Assembly: GCA_963977525.1 (NCBI GenBank)
Contig: CAXBPC010000006.1
Span: 62,001-126,000 of the forward strand
DNA: 64,000 nucleotides
Direction of reading: 5' to 3'
Source: Ancylomarina sp963977525
GTDB taxonomy: Bacteria > Bacteroidota > Bacteroidia > Bacteroidales > Marinifilaceae
Of the stretch, positions 53,380 to 61,958 are shown piece after piece. Under the pieces are notes generated by a model, which saw only the letters and a program-made list of their open reading frames with translations, made no database searches and was not told the origin of the DNA. The position numbers and the translations under genes are program-made. Each line of letters opens with the position of its first letter. Positions within the stretch are counted from its first letter, which is position 1.

Positions 53380-53742
53380 ATGAAAAAGGTATTTATAGCA
53401 TTCATTTTAACTGGAATTTTATTCTCCTGTTCAAATGATGATGATTCAAATAATCAAATAATTATTGAAAATATTAATCTTTTGAATACCGAAAATTATG
53501 AATATGATTTAGGTTCCTTTGGAGATGAAGAAGGAGCAAGTATTACTACTCAAGCTGAACATTTCGAAATAAGTGATTTAAAAATGATTGTAAGCTCAGG
53601 TGAAATAATTTATCAGTATGTAGCTCAAGAGGGTTTTGTCGGTTCTGATTCAGTCGAAATCACTACAAATCGAGGTTCTGACGGTGCAAGTTCTGGAAAC
53701 GATATTAGTATTGTAAAAATTATGCTTAAGGTGACGGAATAA
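53380..53742 (+). CDS. Small predicted lipoprotein (cassette 1)
   Basis: A 120-residue protein with a lipoprotein signal MKKVFIAFILTGILFSC (Cys17), then an Asp/Asn-rich linker and a beta-rich acidic domain (YEYDLGSFGDEEGASI, VGSDSVEITTNRGSDGA). No family recognised. It lies alone between an upstream GTTGTAAGC and a downstream GCTTACAAC, which are perfect inverted copies, as expected for the ends of a mobile gene cassette. Confidence 0.7.
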   Translation: MKKVFIAFILTGILFSCSNDDDSNNQIIIENINLLNTENYEYDLGSFGDEEGASITTQAEHFEISDLKMIVSSGEIIYQYVAQEGFVGSDSVEITTNRGSDGASSGNDISIVKIMLKVTE

Positions 53743-53747
53743 AAACT

Positions 53748-53954
53748 GCTTACAACAACTAAATTTCATGGGCGTTGATGAGTAGTTTGAAAGTTTAGTA
53801 CAATTAATAAACACCAGCAAGCCAATTAAAATTGGTTTGTTCAAAATATAAACAATTTCACTCGGCTTGCTTATTTGGCGCATTACTCACTTCGTTTCGT
53901 GATCTCCCTTTACATACATGCAAGGGAAAAACTAAGAAACAATTATAGTTTAAC
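53748..53954. repeat. attC-like site A
   Basis: Starts with GCTTACAAC (53748-53756). Bases 53761-53820 match 54931-54990 in site B with only a few differences, and 53862-53910 match 55037-55085. A hairpin CCAATTAAAATTGG lies at 53822-53835. The right end is poorly defined, with GTTTAAC at 53948-53954 as a degenerate candidate box. Confidence 0.6.
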
Positions 53955-53987
53955 GGATTCACTTAATTTTATAAGTATCAAAACAGA

Positions 53988-54854
53988 ATGAAAAAAATCA
54001 TAGTTATTATATCGATTATTGCATCTTTTCTATTTGGTTGTCAACCAACTGAAGAAAAAGCAAATAAGCATATTCAGTCTTTTTTTGACAACATGGCAGA
54101 ATTTAAATGTACAGATAGTACACTAAATAAAGTTCAACTTAAATTTCGTTATTTTGGTTTTAATCAAGAGAAGGGAATTTTGGAATTTAATATTCCAGAT
54201 AGTCTTAAGAACGTTGATTTTTATAATGCTTATTCAAGAAGAATCACTGCTGCATACTATACCTGCCTTAATGCAAAGGAAGGTGATCTTATTGATTCTT
54301 TATTTGTTGTGCAAGAATGTGAATCTGATAAAGTAAGAAAGGATGTAACTGATTACTATTGTAATGATCCTGTTTTTGTAGAAATCTTCAATACTGCTTT
54401 TTCTTGTTTTTATTTGAATAAAAAGGAAACCCAAGAATATAAGGATGTAATTGATCAAAATAAACCTCGTATTGGAATCGATAGTCTTTTGCAAATTTCT
54501 TTTGCATATATCGACATTGCAGCATATGATCTTGATAGAGGTTTTACTTGCCACTTTGGATGTGGTAGTGCCCCTTTTGCATATACACCTGAAAATAAAG
54601 TTAATTTTCTAATTTCAGGATTCTGTCAAGAGGCATTAGATGATCCAAAACTAAAAAAGGTACACTTTAAAATAATAAAGAGTTTAAGTGAGAAAGTAGA
54701 AGCGGCAGAAGGTGATATTCAAAATCCAGATGAAATATGCAAAAAGTACGAAAAAGAACTTTATAGAATGCTCTTAGAAGATGGAACGCTTAAAAAATCG
54801 CTATTAGAATATTATGAAAAAAGAAAAGATATTGAGCCATTTGAAATTATTTAA
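53988..54854 (+). CDS. Predicted lipoprotein, cysteine-rich (cassette 2)
   Basis: A 288-residue protein with lipoprotein signal MKKIIVIISIIASFLFGC (Cys18). The mature part is mostly helical and contains about ten further cysteines (for example VQECESDK, DYYCNDPVF, TCHFGCGS), which may form disulphides in the periplasm. No recognised domain. It is flanked on both sides by copies of the same intergenic repeat. Confidence 0.72.
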   Translation: MKKIIVIISIIASFLFGCQPTEEKANKHIQSFFDNMAEFKCTDSTLNKVQLKFRYFGFNQEKGILEFNIPDSLKNVDFYNAYSRRITAAYYTCLNAKEGDLIDSLFVVQECESDKVRKDVTDYYCNDPVFVEIFNTAFSCFYLNKKETQEYKDVIDQNKPRIGIDSLLQISFAYIDIAAYDLDRGFTCHFGCGSAPFAYTPENKVNFLISGFCQEALDDPKLKKVHFKIIKSLSEKVEAAEGDIQNPDEICKKYEKELYRMLLEDGTLKKSLLEYYEKRKDIEPFEII

Positions 54855-54915
54855 TGAAAAATAAAACTGTAGTAGAACATGATAGTGCTAATAGTGTTGT
54901 TATAAAATGCACATA

Positions 54916-55144
54916 GCCATAACAAAAGTTAAATTTCATGGGCGCTGATAAGCAGTTCGAAAGGTTAGTACAATTAATAAACACCAGCAATCCAAATAAC
55001 TTTGCCTTGCCTAAATAATAAAATTGTAAAATTATTCGGCTTGCTTACTTAGCCCATTACTCACTTCGTTTCGTGATCTCCCTTCGGTCGGTAGATAAGG
55101 CAATTACTTTAAATCGCCCACGCAACTTAGCAAGACCGTTAGGC
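54916..55144. repeat. attC-like site B
   Basis: Left box GCCATAAC (54916-54923), then a body shared with site A, then CTTAGCAAGACC (55126-55137) followed by the right box GTTAGGC (55138-55144), which fits GTTRRRY. CTTAGCAAGACC recurs at the same place in site C. The inner part contains a hairpin-forming AT-rich segment near 55020 and the phrase ACTCACTTCGTTTCGTGATC also present in site A. Confidence 0.65.
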
Positions 55145-55200
55145 ACAACTTCTTTAGTTCTAGTTTCGATAAGATTTAAATAAACTAAAATTTGATTATT

Positions 55201-55740
55201 ATGAAGAAAACCACAACCCTTTTATTTGTCCTATGTTTATTGACGATTAAACTTTTTGGACAAATGAAGCAAAGTGATATGAAATCACAATTAGTAATAT
55301 TAGAGTCACCAACAACTTTTGCAAAGATGTTAGAACCTTTAAAAGGCAAGGTTATCTACATCGACATTATGGCATCATTCTGTAAACCATGCTTTTCCGA
55401 ACTTGAAACAATAAAAGAACTAGAGTCCTATTATAAGATGAATAACATTGAGAAATTGTTTATATCTCTTGATAACCCAAAGGATACACCTAAATGTATT
55501 AAAGCTATTGAGAGTAATAATATTAAAGGATATTTTACATCGCTTCATTCAGAGCAAGAGAAAGAAAGTAGTTTTGGTGGAGAGATTCTAAAGTTGTTTT
55601 TCACAGATAAAGATGGAAATGTAAATTTATCTATACCCAAATATGGTATTGTTAATAAGCAAGGAGTGCTTGTTGTTAAAAATGCAGCGAGACCAAGTAA
55701 TACAGATGCTTTAAAAAAGCAATTAGAGGAATGGAAATAA
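55201..55740 (+). CDS. Exported thioredoxin-like protein (cassette 3)
   Basis: A 179-residue protein starting at the ATG at 55201 (an in-frame TTG three codons upstream is less likely). Signal peptide to about 20, then a thioredoxin-like fold of the TlpA/peroxiredoxin group with a redox CxxC, Cys61-Lys-Pro-Cys64, in MASFCKPCFSELE. The strand KLFISLDNP and the cis-proline region near SIPKYGIVNKQGVLV follow. Probably a periplasmic disulphide reductase or oxidase. It is bounded by GTTAGGC upstream and GCCTAAC downstream, a perfect complementary pair. Confidence 0.85.
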   Translation: MKKTTTLLFVLCLLTIKLFGQMKQSDMKSQLVILESPTTFAKMLEPLKGKVIYIDIMASFCKPCFSELETIKELESYYKMNNIEKLFISLDNPKDTPKCIKAIESNNIKGYFTSLHSEQEKESSFGGEILKLFFTDKDGNVNLSIPKYGIVNKQGVLVVKNAARPSNTDALKKQLEEWK

Positions 55741-55748
55741 AAAGCAGT

Positions 55749-55839
55749 GCCTAACAAAAACTAAATTTCATGGGCGGTGATAAGCAGTTTGATCCCGATA
55801 GCTATCGGGAGCCCAATAAACTTAGCAAGACCCTTATGC
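55749..55839. repeat. attC-like site C
   Basis: 91 bases from GCCTAAC (55749-55755, fits RYYYAAC) to CTTAGCAAGACC plus CTTATGC (55833-55839). The body shares CTAAATTTCATGGGCG and TGATAAGCAGTTTGA with sites A and B and contains a perfect 18-bp palindrome TCCCGATAGCTATCGGGA (55793-55810). Length and box arrangement are within the range of integron attC sites. Confidence 0.65.
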
Positions 55840-55852
55840 TGGCATTAAAGAA

Positions 55853-57169
55853 ATGAATACAAAACAATTACATATCGCACTCATCTTTTTGATACTCTGT
55901 TTGAGTAATAGTGTAATTTCACAAAATCCAAAAGAAAATTGGGACAAGTATAAGCATATTGAACAATCTGGATTTTCTAAAGAAAAATTGGTTATTGCAA
56001 AAACATATTATGATTCTTTGAATTCTTCATCATTTCTGATAATTCAAAATGGAAAAGTAGTTGCTAACTGGGGAGATGTTAACAGACGATTTATATTACA
56101 TTCTGCAAGAAAAGGAATTCTTAATTCCTTATATGGTGTTTATTCTGAAAATGGGTCAATAGATTTGAATAAAACCATCGGAGAACTTGGAATTACAGAT
56201 AAAGATTCATTATCTGAAATTGAAAAATCTGCTCAAATAATTCATCTGTTAAAGGCTCGTTCCGGAATTTACCATAAGGCAGTAGCAGAGCCAAGTTGGG
56301 TTAATGATTATAGACCTGAAAGAAATAGTGTCAAACCAGATTCCTTATGGTTTTATAATAACTGGGACTTTAATGTATTGGGGACAATTTTTGAACAATT
56401 AACTCAAACTTCAATTTATGAAGCTTTCTACAACGATATATCAGTTCCTTTACAAATGCAGGATTATAGAATTATGGATGGAGAATATTACTACGAACGG
56501 GAATATTCAAATCATCCCGCTTACCATCTAAAGATGTCTGCCAGAGATTTAGCAAGATATGGTCAGCTGTTTTTACAGCAAGGAATATGGGATGATAATC
56601 GGCTATTTTCAAAAAAATGGGTAACTAATAGCACTTTTCCTTCTTCCAAACACGGAGGTGGTGGAAAAATAGGTAGATGGTATGGTTGGTTATGGAACGT
56701 CTCTGAATATTATCAAGATTACAAAATGTATTATTCAGCTGGTGTTGGAGGCCAATTCCTTGCAATATTTCCGACAGAAGATCTGATTTTGGTAAACCTT
56801 TCCAATACCTATCAAAAAGATAAGTTATATGATAGAGAAATAGTTAAACTATTTGATTTGATTTTAGCTTCAAAAATTAACAAACCTCTAGATAATCCTG
56901 AGACAATCATATTAAACCCAAGTTCAAGAACCCCCGAAAACTTATATCAGTTAAAATTGGACTATTCAAAATATATTGGGGATTTTACTATTGACGGTGA
57001 AAAAGTTTCAATAATTGAAATGAATGGTGATTTGATTCTTAAAGATTATTATATGAAACTCAAACTATTCCCCATTTCGCCAAACAGATTTTTTGTTGAG
57101 GATATAGAGAAATATCTGAATATTGAATTTGATAAAAAAGAATTCGCAAGTAAACTGAGTTATGATTAA
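55853..57169 (+). CDS. Exported serine hydrolase of the beta-lactamase/DD-peptidase fold (cassette 4)
   Basis: A 438-residue protein with signal peptide (to about 24). The serine nucleophile motif SxxK is Ser84-Ala-Arg-Lys87 in HSARKGIL, the second motif is YNN in LWFYNNWDFNVLG, and the third (usually KTG or HxG) appears as AGVGGQF. The C-terminal 100 residues form a separate beta domain. Members of this family hydrolyse esters, D-amino peptides or beta-lactams; the substrate is not predictable here. Flanked on the left by attC-like site C; a weak GCATAAAC at 57208-57215 could be its right box. Confidence 0.88.
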   Translation: MNTKQLHIALIFLILCLSNSVISQNPKENWDKYKHIEQSGFSKEKLVIAKTYYDSLNSSSFLIIQNGKVVANWGDVNRRFILHSARKGILNSLYGVYSENGSIDLNKTIGELGITDKDSLSEIEKSAQIIHLLKARSGIYHKAVAEPSWVNDYRPERNSVKPDSLWFYNNWDFNVLGTIFEQLTQTSIYEAFYNDISVPLQMQDYRIMDGEYYYEREYSNHPAYHLKMSARDLARYGQLFLQQGIWDDNRLFSKKWVTNSTFPSSKHGGGGKIGRWYGWLWNVSEYYQDYKMYYSAGVGGQFLAIFPTEDLILVNLSNTYQKDKLYDREIVKLFDLILASKINKPLDNPETIILNPSSRTPENLYQLKLDYSKYIGDFTIDGEKVSIIEMNGDLILKDYYMKLKLFPISPNRFFVEDIEKYLNIEFDKKEFASKLSYD

Positions 57170-57234
57170 ACTGATAAATAACGCCTGCTAACAAAGTATA
57201 AGAACAAGCATAAACTCAATTATAATAGGGCAAA

Positions 57235-57317
57235 AAAAAAAGGAGATGCTCCCCAAAGCTTCTCCTTTTAAAATGCAATCTATTTAGATCTAAACTATTG
57301 CTTGATTGCAGTTTCCA
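57235..57317 (-). repeat. Left copy of an 83-bp direct repeat: deoD 3' end plus terminator
   Basis: Identical base for base to 62739-62821. It contains the last 23 bases of deoD including the stop, the spacer and the terminator hairpin (57238-57269). Beyond it about 20 bases still resemble deoD with four differences. It therefore is a partial gene-end duplicate and not a chance repeat. Confidence 0.93.
57238..57269. terminator. Duplicated deoD-type terminator after the serine hydrolase gene
   Basis: AAAAGGAGA-T-GCT, loop CCCCAA, AGC-T-TCTCCTTTT. Probably ends the transcript of the upstream plus-strand gene as well. Confidence 0.8.
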
Positions 57318-57542
57318 CAGCTATTGTAATTAATTCCCTCTTGTTGAAAACCTCCCATGTCATTCGACAACATAGCTTCTCAACTTTGTTTCGTTATAAC
57401 TGATTTTTGTGTCAAGATATTTCAAAGCATGACAGCTAATTACAATTCAGCTCCTTATCTCTACAGTTCAGAAAGTATTCTTTTTTATTAAAAGGCAAAC
57501 AAGGCAGTTTTGCATTAGTAAATCATATAATACTGACAAACA

Positions 57543-59702
57543 ATGTTACGATCTGCCTTATTAATAATCGCATTACTTACAACGCAATTTATATCTGCAC
57601 AAAGCCATATTAATGGTACAGTAACAGACACGAAAGGACATTCAATTCTCGGAGCCAATGTTTATATCGACAAAAGCTACGACGGTACTTCTACCAATAC
57701 AAATGGTGAGTTCAAATTCTCGACTCAAACCCTTGGCAAGCAAAGCCTAATCATTTCTTGTATAGGTTACATGAATTTTAAGCTAGAAAAAAATCTTAGT
57801 GAGATGCAAAACTTGCGCATCGTACTAAAGGAATCGGTGAATGCCTTAGATGCGGTTGTCATTACTGCTGGCACCTTTAGTGCTGGCGACAATAGTAAAA
57901 TTACGGCACTAAAACCTCTCGATGTTCTTACTACAGCTGGTGCTGCCGGAAATTATATCGCAGCATTTCAGTCACTACCCGGAACTACAACTGTTGGCGA
58001 AAGCGGCGAACTCTTTATTCGTGGTGGCGACGGAAGCGAATCGCAAACTTTTATTGATGGCATGCGAGTATTTAAGCCTTATACTTCAACAGCCAACAAC
58101 ATACCTTCAAGGGGACGATATTCGACCACCCTTTTTAAAGGAATGACTTTTAGTACGGGTGGCTATTCTGCTGAATATGGACAAGCATTGTCAGGAATTC
58201 TACTCTTGGATACTAAAGATAATCCTGTTGAAGAGAGCACCGAAATTTCAATTATGAGTGTTGGTGTCTCACTTGGCAAAGTCATGAAAAAGAAGAACGA
58301 TGCCTTAAGCCTAAACATTTCTTATATTAATCTAGCTCCTTACAACGGCATTAGTTCATCAAGAGATGAATGGAAAAAATCGCCCGAAGTACTATCGGGT
58401 GAAACAGTTTATCGACATCAGTATAAAAAAGGGTTGTTTAAATTCTACTCAGGCTTTGGCTATACAAACTATCATATCCTGCAAAAGACAATAGACTATC
58501 CTGATAAACTCAGTTTCGAAACACAAGAAAAGGACCTTTATCTTAATTCATCCTACAAAGGATCGCTCAACGACAAATGGCTTATTTATACAGGAGCCAG
58601 TTATGGTATCAATCACAATAGGAATCAGATTGATGAGAAAACCATTACAGATAAAGAAGAAAACGGGCATTTCAAATTCAAATTAAAACACCTCCCGTCG
58701 GAACAAATCAAAATAAGTATGGGTGTTGATTATTTCTTTACTGATATCACACAAAAAATTGACTTATCAAACCCTCTATGGGAAGAAACATCTCACCTAA
58801 AAAATCAATTGGCAGCGATGTATACCGAAACGGGTATCCTTTTTTCGAAGAACACCGTACTTAGCCTAGGAGCAAGAGGAGAATATTCTGATTACAGCCA
58901 CTCCTTTCGTTTAGCACCACGTGTTTCTATCGCTCAAAAAACAAGTCGATACGGACAAATTTCTCTTGCTTGGGGTGAATTTTATCAATTGCCCGAAAAC
59001 AAACATTTACAAATAAGCACAAAGCTTAAAGAAGAAAAGAGCCAGCAATTTCTTTTGAATTACCAATACAATTCAAAAAAATACCTGCTAAGAGCCGAGT
59101 TGTTCTACAAAAAGTATTCAAATTTGATAAAATATGATCTAAGTGATAATTGGGACTACGAGAATTACACAAACCAAGGGTCTGGTTATGCCAAAGGGCT
59201 TGATGTCTTTTGGAAAGATGATAAAAACATTCGTAATTTTAAATACTGGATTTCTTATTCTTATCTGGACACAGAAAGAGATTATCGAAACTTCCCAGAA
59301 AAGGCAAAGGTGAATTTTTCGAACAAACACAACCTTTCAATTGTAGGTAAATACTGGATTCCAGCATTGCGATCGCAGGTTGGTATGAGTTATAAGTTTG
59401 CAAGTGGTAGACCTTACAATGACCCAAACGAAAGGGGTTTTATGAAACAAGAAACTAAAAACTACAACAATTTAAGTCTTAACTGGTCGTGGTTAATCAC
59501 TCAACAAACCATTTTCTATTGCTCGGCAACCAATATTTTAGGTCATAACAATATTTTCACTTACGATTATAGCAATCAAGCTAATGCAAATGGAAGATTT
59601 GATAGAGAAGCTGTTCGTCCCAATAGCGACAACTTCTTTTTTGCCGGTTTGTTCATCAGCATCAGTCGTAACAAAATGAAGAATCAATTGGACAACCTTT
59701 AA
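57543..59702 (+). CDS. TonB-dependent outer-membrane receptor
   Basis: A 719-residue receptor with signal peptide (to about 19), a carboxypeptidase-regulatory-like domain (HINGTVTDTKGHSILGANVY, about 22-100) and a plug domain from about 110. The plug includes FQSLPGTTTVGESGELFIRG and SGILLLDTKDNP. A beta-barrel follows. No STN domain. It is the first gene of a five-gene plus-strand operon that ends with a two-component system. Substrate unknown. The protein is shorter than SusC-type receptors and has no SusD partner. Confidence 0.92.
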   Translation: MLRSALLIIALLTTQFISAQSHINGTVTDTKGHSILGANVYIDKSYDGTSTNTNGEFKFSTQTLGKQSLIISCIGYMNFKLEKNLSEMQNLRIVLKESVNALDAVVITAGTFSAGDNSKITALKPLDVLTTAGAAGNYIAAFQSLPGTTTVGESGELFIRGGDGSESQTFIDGMRVFKPYTSTANNIPSRGRYSTTLFKGMTFSTGGYSAEYGQALSGILLLDTKDNPVEESTEISIMSVGVSLGKVMKKKNDALSLNISYINLAPYNGISSSRDEWKKSPEVLSGETVYRHQYKKGLFKFYSGFGYTNYHILQKTIDYPDKLSFETQEKDLYLNSSYKGSLNDKWLIYTGASYGINHNRNQIDEKTITDKEENGHFKFKLKHLPSEQIKISMGVDYFFTDITQKIDLSNPLWEETSHLKNQLAAMYTETGILFSKNTVLSLGARGEYSDYSHSFRLAPRVSIAQKTSRYGQISLAWGEFYQLPENKHLQISTKLKEEKSQQFLLNYQYNSKKYLLRAELFYKKYSNLIKYDLSDNWDYENYTNQGSGYAKGLDVFWKDDKNIRNFKYWISYSYLDTERDYRNFPEKAKVNFSNKHNLSIVGKYWIPALRSQVGMSYKFASGRPYNDPNERGFMKQETKNYNNLSLNWSWLITQQTIFYCSATNILGHNNIFTYDYSNQANANGRFDREAVRPNSDNFFFAGLFISISRNKMKNQLDNL

Positions 59703-59856
59703 TACTTTTCTATCCAACAATAACCCTTTTCATACAGATTATATACAATTCAGCTACCTAAATCGACAGTTGGGAGTTTCTCTTTTTTTAGTTCGTAATT
59801 CTTTAGCCAATTTTAGATCAAGCAATTAAATCTATCACAAATAAAATTAAACCGAT

Positions 59857-60285
59857 ATGAAACGATATCTTATAATGACAGCAATTCTTAGCCTTTTAGC
59901 ATTAGCAACAATGGCACAAGAAAAAGACACAGGAATTAAAATAGATCTAAAAATAAATGGATTGTCAAATAACCAAGGCAAACTTATGATTGCCCTCTAT
60001 AATAGCGAATCATCCTTTTTAAATAAACCTTACATGACCTGTGCAGGAATAATCACAAACAAAGAGTCGAATGTGGAATTCAATAATATCAAACCAGGCA
60101 CATATGCTATTTCATGTTATCATGATCAAAATTCGAATCAGCAACTCGATTTTAATGGCATGGGAATCCCAAAAGAACCAACCGCAGCATCGAATGATGC
60201 CAAAGGATTTTTTGGACCTCCAAAATTTAAAGATGCCAAATTCGAAATAAAAGACAAGAACAAAAACTTAATCATCAACTTTTAA
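59857..60285 (+). CDS. Exported DUF2141-family protein
   Basis: A 142-residue protein with signal peptide (to about 20). DUF2141 indicators are the start LKINGLSNNQGKLMIALYNS, the middle NNIKPGTYAISCYHDQNSNQ, and the GMGIPKEPTAASNDAKGFFG segment. The DQNSNQQLD part looks like a calcium-type acidic loop. The family is secreted and of unknown function, often beside TonB receptors. It lies 154 bases after the receptor gene and 10 bases before the next. Confidence 0.9.
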   Translation: MKRYLIMTAILSLLALATMAQEKDTGIKIDLKINGLSNNQGKLMIALYNSESSFLNKPYMTCAGIITNKESNVEFNNIKPGTYAISCYHDQNSNQQLDFNGMGIPKEPTAASNDAKGFFGPPKFKDAKFEIKDKNKNLIINF

Positions 60286-60295
60286 AATCATCGGC

Positions 60296-60928
60296 ATGAA
60301 AAATATTATCGTATTTATAATCATCATTACTAGCAGTTTATTCACAGGTTTATCACAAACCCCTTATGAAACAGGAATGAAAAAGGCTTTACAAATGTGG
60401 GGTAACAAACAGCCAACTGAGGCAATAGCAATGTTCGAGCGTATCGCTTCTGTTGAAAAAGAGAACTGGCTCCCGAACTACTACATCGGTTTAATATCTG
60501 CAACACAAGTGCTTTCAGGGAAAGAAAAGGAGCAAGCTCCAACTTTACTTGTAGAAGCTCAAAAAAATCTCGATAACGCGAACGAAATATCAAGTGATAA
60601 CTCAGAGCTTTATTGCTTACAAGCGCTAATCAATACAGCTTGGGTTACTCTAGATCCAATGAATAATGGACAAAAACTATCTGCTTCAATCGTTGAATCC
60701 TACCAGAGAGCCATGCAACTAGACGCTAACAACCCACGTCCACTTTATTTATTAGCCGAGTATCAAATCAATATGGCTAAGTTGTTTAGTCAAGACACAA
60801 AACCCTTTTATGAGATGATTAAAACATCATTAAAAAAGTTTGATAACTTTAAAGCTCCTTCAGCCTTTTATCCAATGTGGGGAAAAGAAAGGGCAAGTTT
60901 ATTACTTAAAGCACAAAATGCAAACTAG
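60296..60928 (+). CDS. Exported TPR-like protein
   Basis: A 210-residue protein with signal peptide (to about 21) and helical repeats resembling TPR: GNKQPTEAIAMFERIASVEK, NYYIGLISATQVLSG and SELYCLQALINTAWVTLDP. No catalytic motif. Probably a periplasmic binding scaffold. It overlaps the following kinase gene by 11 bases, so translation is likely coupled. Confidence 0.85.
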   Translation: MKNIIVFIIIITSSLFTGLSQTPYETGMKKALQMWGNKQPTEAIAMFERIASVEKENWLPNYYIGLISATQVLSGKEKEQAPTLLVEAQKNLDNANEISSDNSELYCLQALINTAWVTLDPMNNGQKLSASIVESYQRAMQLDANNPRPLYLLAEYQINMAKLFSQDTKPFYEMIKTSLKKFDNFKAPSAFYPMWGKERASLLLKAQNAN

Positions 60929-61958
60929 CGAATTAAAAATTAGATTAAAGAAAGATCTAAAGTTGTCATTACGATTGACACTCATATCAATTATAATTAC
61001 ACTACTATTCATGATCAGCAGACTTAGTTGGAATGTCTTCTATTCTGCGTTGATTATTTCAAGCATGTATTGTTTCGGTTTGGCAATGGGCTGTAGCAGT
61101 ATCTCAAGCTTACTTGACTGGAAATTTAACTGGCACACACAGGGGAAAAAGCGTCTTGTGTGGGGCATTGTTATCACTGTAGTTTATGTTGTAACAGTTG
61201 TTCTTCTTATTGATTATTATTTGTTTGTGAAACATTTTGGTCTTCCTTACGAGCAATTTTTTAAAGGTCGCTTTTTGTGGATGCATCTTTTCTATATCGT
61301 ATTGTCATTGGGCATTTCAACCTTTTTTCATGCAAAAGGATCCATGCAGGAATTGAAAGTAGCTCTAACACAAAAAGCTTTATTGGAGAATCAAAATATT
61401 GCCTCTCAATACGAAGCTTTAAAAAATCAGGTCGATCCACATTTTTTATTCAACAGTTTGAACGTTCTTTCTTCTTTGGTAGATGAAAACCCTGCCACAG
61501 CACAAAAATTTATCAATCGATTATCATATATCTACCGCTATGTTCTCGATCAGAAGGATAAGGAACTGGTAAGTATAGAAGAGGAGTTGAATTTTGCGGA
61601 ACAATATGTCTTTCTTCAGAAAATTCGATTTGAAGAGGGAGTGAATTTCAGCAGCACTATTGAATTCAGTAGATTGAAGAATTTCACTATTCCACTTGCT
61701 TTTCAGATTTTACTCGAGAACATTTTTAAGCACAATATTATTTCGGATGAACAGCCGATTTTTATTAACATAGAATCAAAGGGCGATTATCTGTTGGTCA
61801 GCAATAACATCAATAAAAAAAACACCCGACAGGCATCGCATAATCTAGGTTTGGAAAACATTAAAGCTCGCTATAAATATTTCACCGATGCTGAAATTGT
61901 CATAGATGAAACGCCGGAACAATTTTGTGTTAAACTTCCTCTTATTCCAAATTTATAA
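60918..61958 (+). CDS. LytS-type sensor histidine kinase
   Basis: A 346-residue inner-membrane kinase starting at the ATG at 60918. Four membrane segments lie in the first 130 residues, followed by a coiled-coil linker and the His_kinase domain with phospho-acceptor His175 in QVDPHFLFNSLN. The ATPase N box is ILLENIFKHN. Such kinases pair with LytTR regulators, and the next gene, which shares one base with this stop codon, is one. No extracellular sensor domain is visible, so input probably comes through the membrane part or a partner protein. Confidence 0.93.
   Translation: MQTSELKIRLKKDLKLSLRLTLISIIITLLFMISRLSWNVFYSALIISSMYCFGLAMGCSSISSLLDWKFNWHTQGKKRLVWGIVITVVYVVTVVLLIDYYLFVKHFGLPYEQFFKGRFLWMHLFYIVLSLGISTFFHAKGSMQELKVALTQKALLENQNIASQYEALKNQVDPHFLFNSLNVLSSLVDENPATAQKFINRLSYIYRYVLDQKDKELVSIEEELNFAEQYVFLQKIRFEEGVNFSSTIEFSRLKNFTIPLAFQILLENIFKHNIISDEQPIFINIESKGDYLLVSNNINKKNTRQASHNLGLENIKARYKYFTDAEIVIDETPEQFCVKLPLIPNL

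Larger units (their letters stand above)
57170..57542. other. Non-coding gap holding the left copy of the deoD-end repeat
   Basis: A 373-bp gap. Beyond the 83-bp repeat listed next, its minus strand can be read as RELITIAVETAIKQ, close to the deoD C-terminus, but further upstream similarity stops. Promoter signals for the receptor gene at 57543 are not clear. Confidence 0.6.

Noticed and set aside
55853..57169. True beta-lactamase
   Set aside because: The SxxK and YxN motifs are present, but the KTG-type motif is altered and similar proteins are mostly esterases or peptidases; kept as a general serine hydrolase.
53235..57215. Insertion sequence or transposon remnants as explanation of the repeated intergenic sequences
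   Set aside because: No transposase fragment or flanking target duplication was found, and the repeats sit once per gene with complementary boxes at cassette ends. A non-integron intergenic repeat family remains a possible alternative.
60840..60917. Upstream start for the LytS-type kinase inside the TPR gene
   Set aside because: The extra 26 residues lie in the TPR gene in another frame; the ATG at 60918 leads directly into the basic end of the first membrane segment and gives a normal 11-base overlap.
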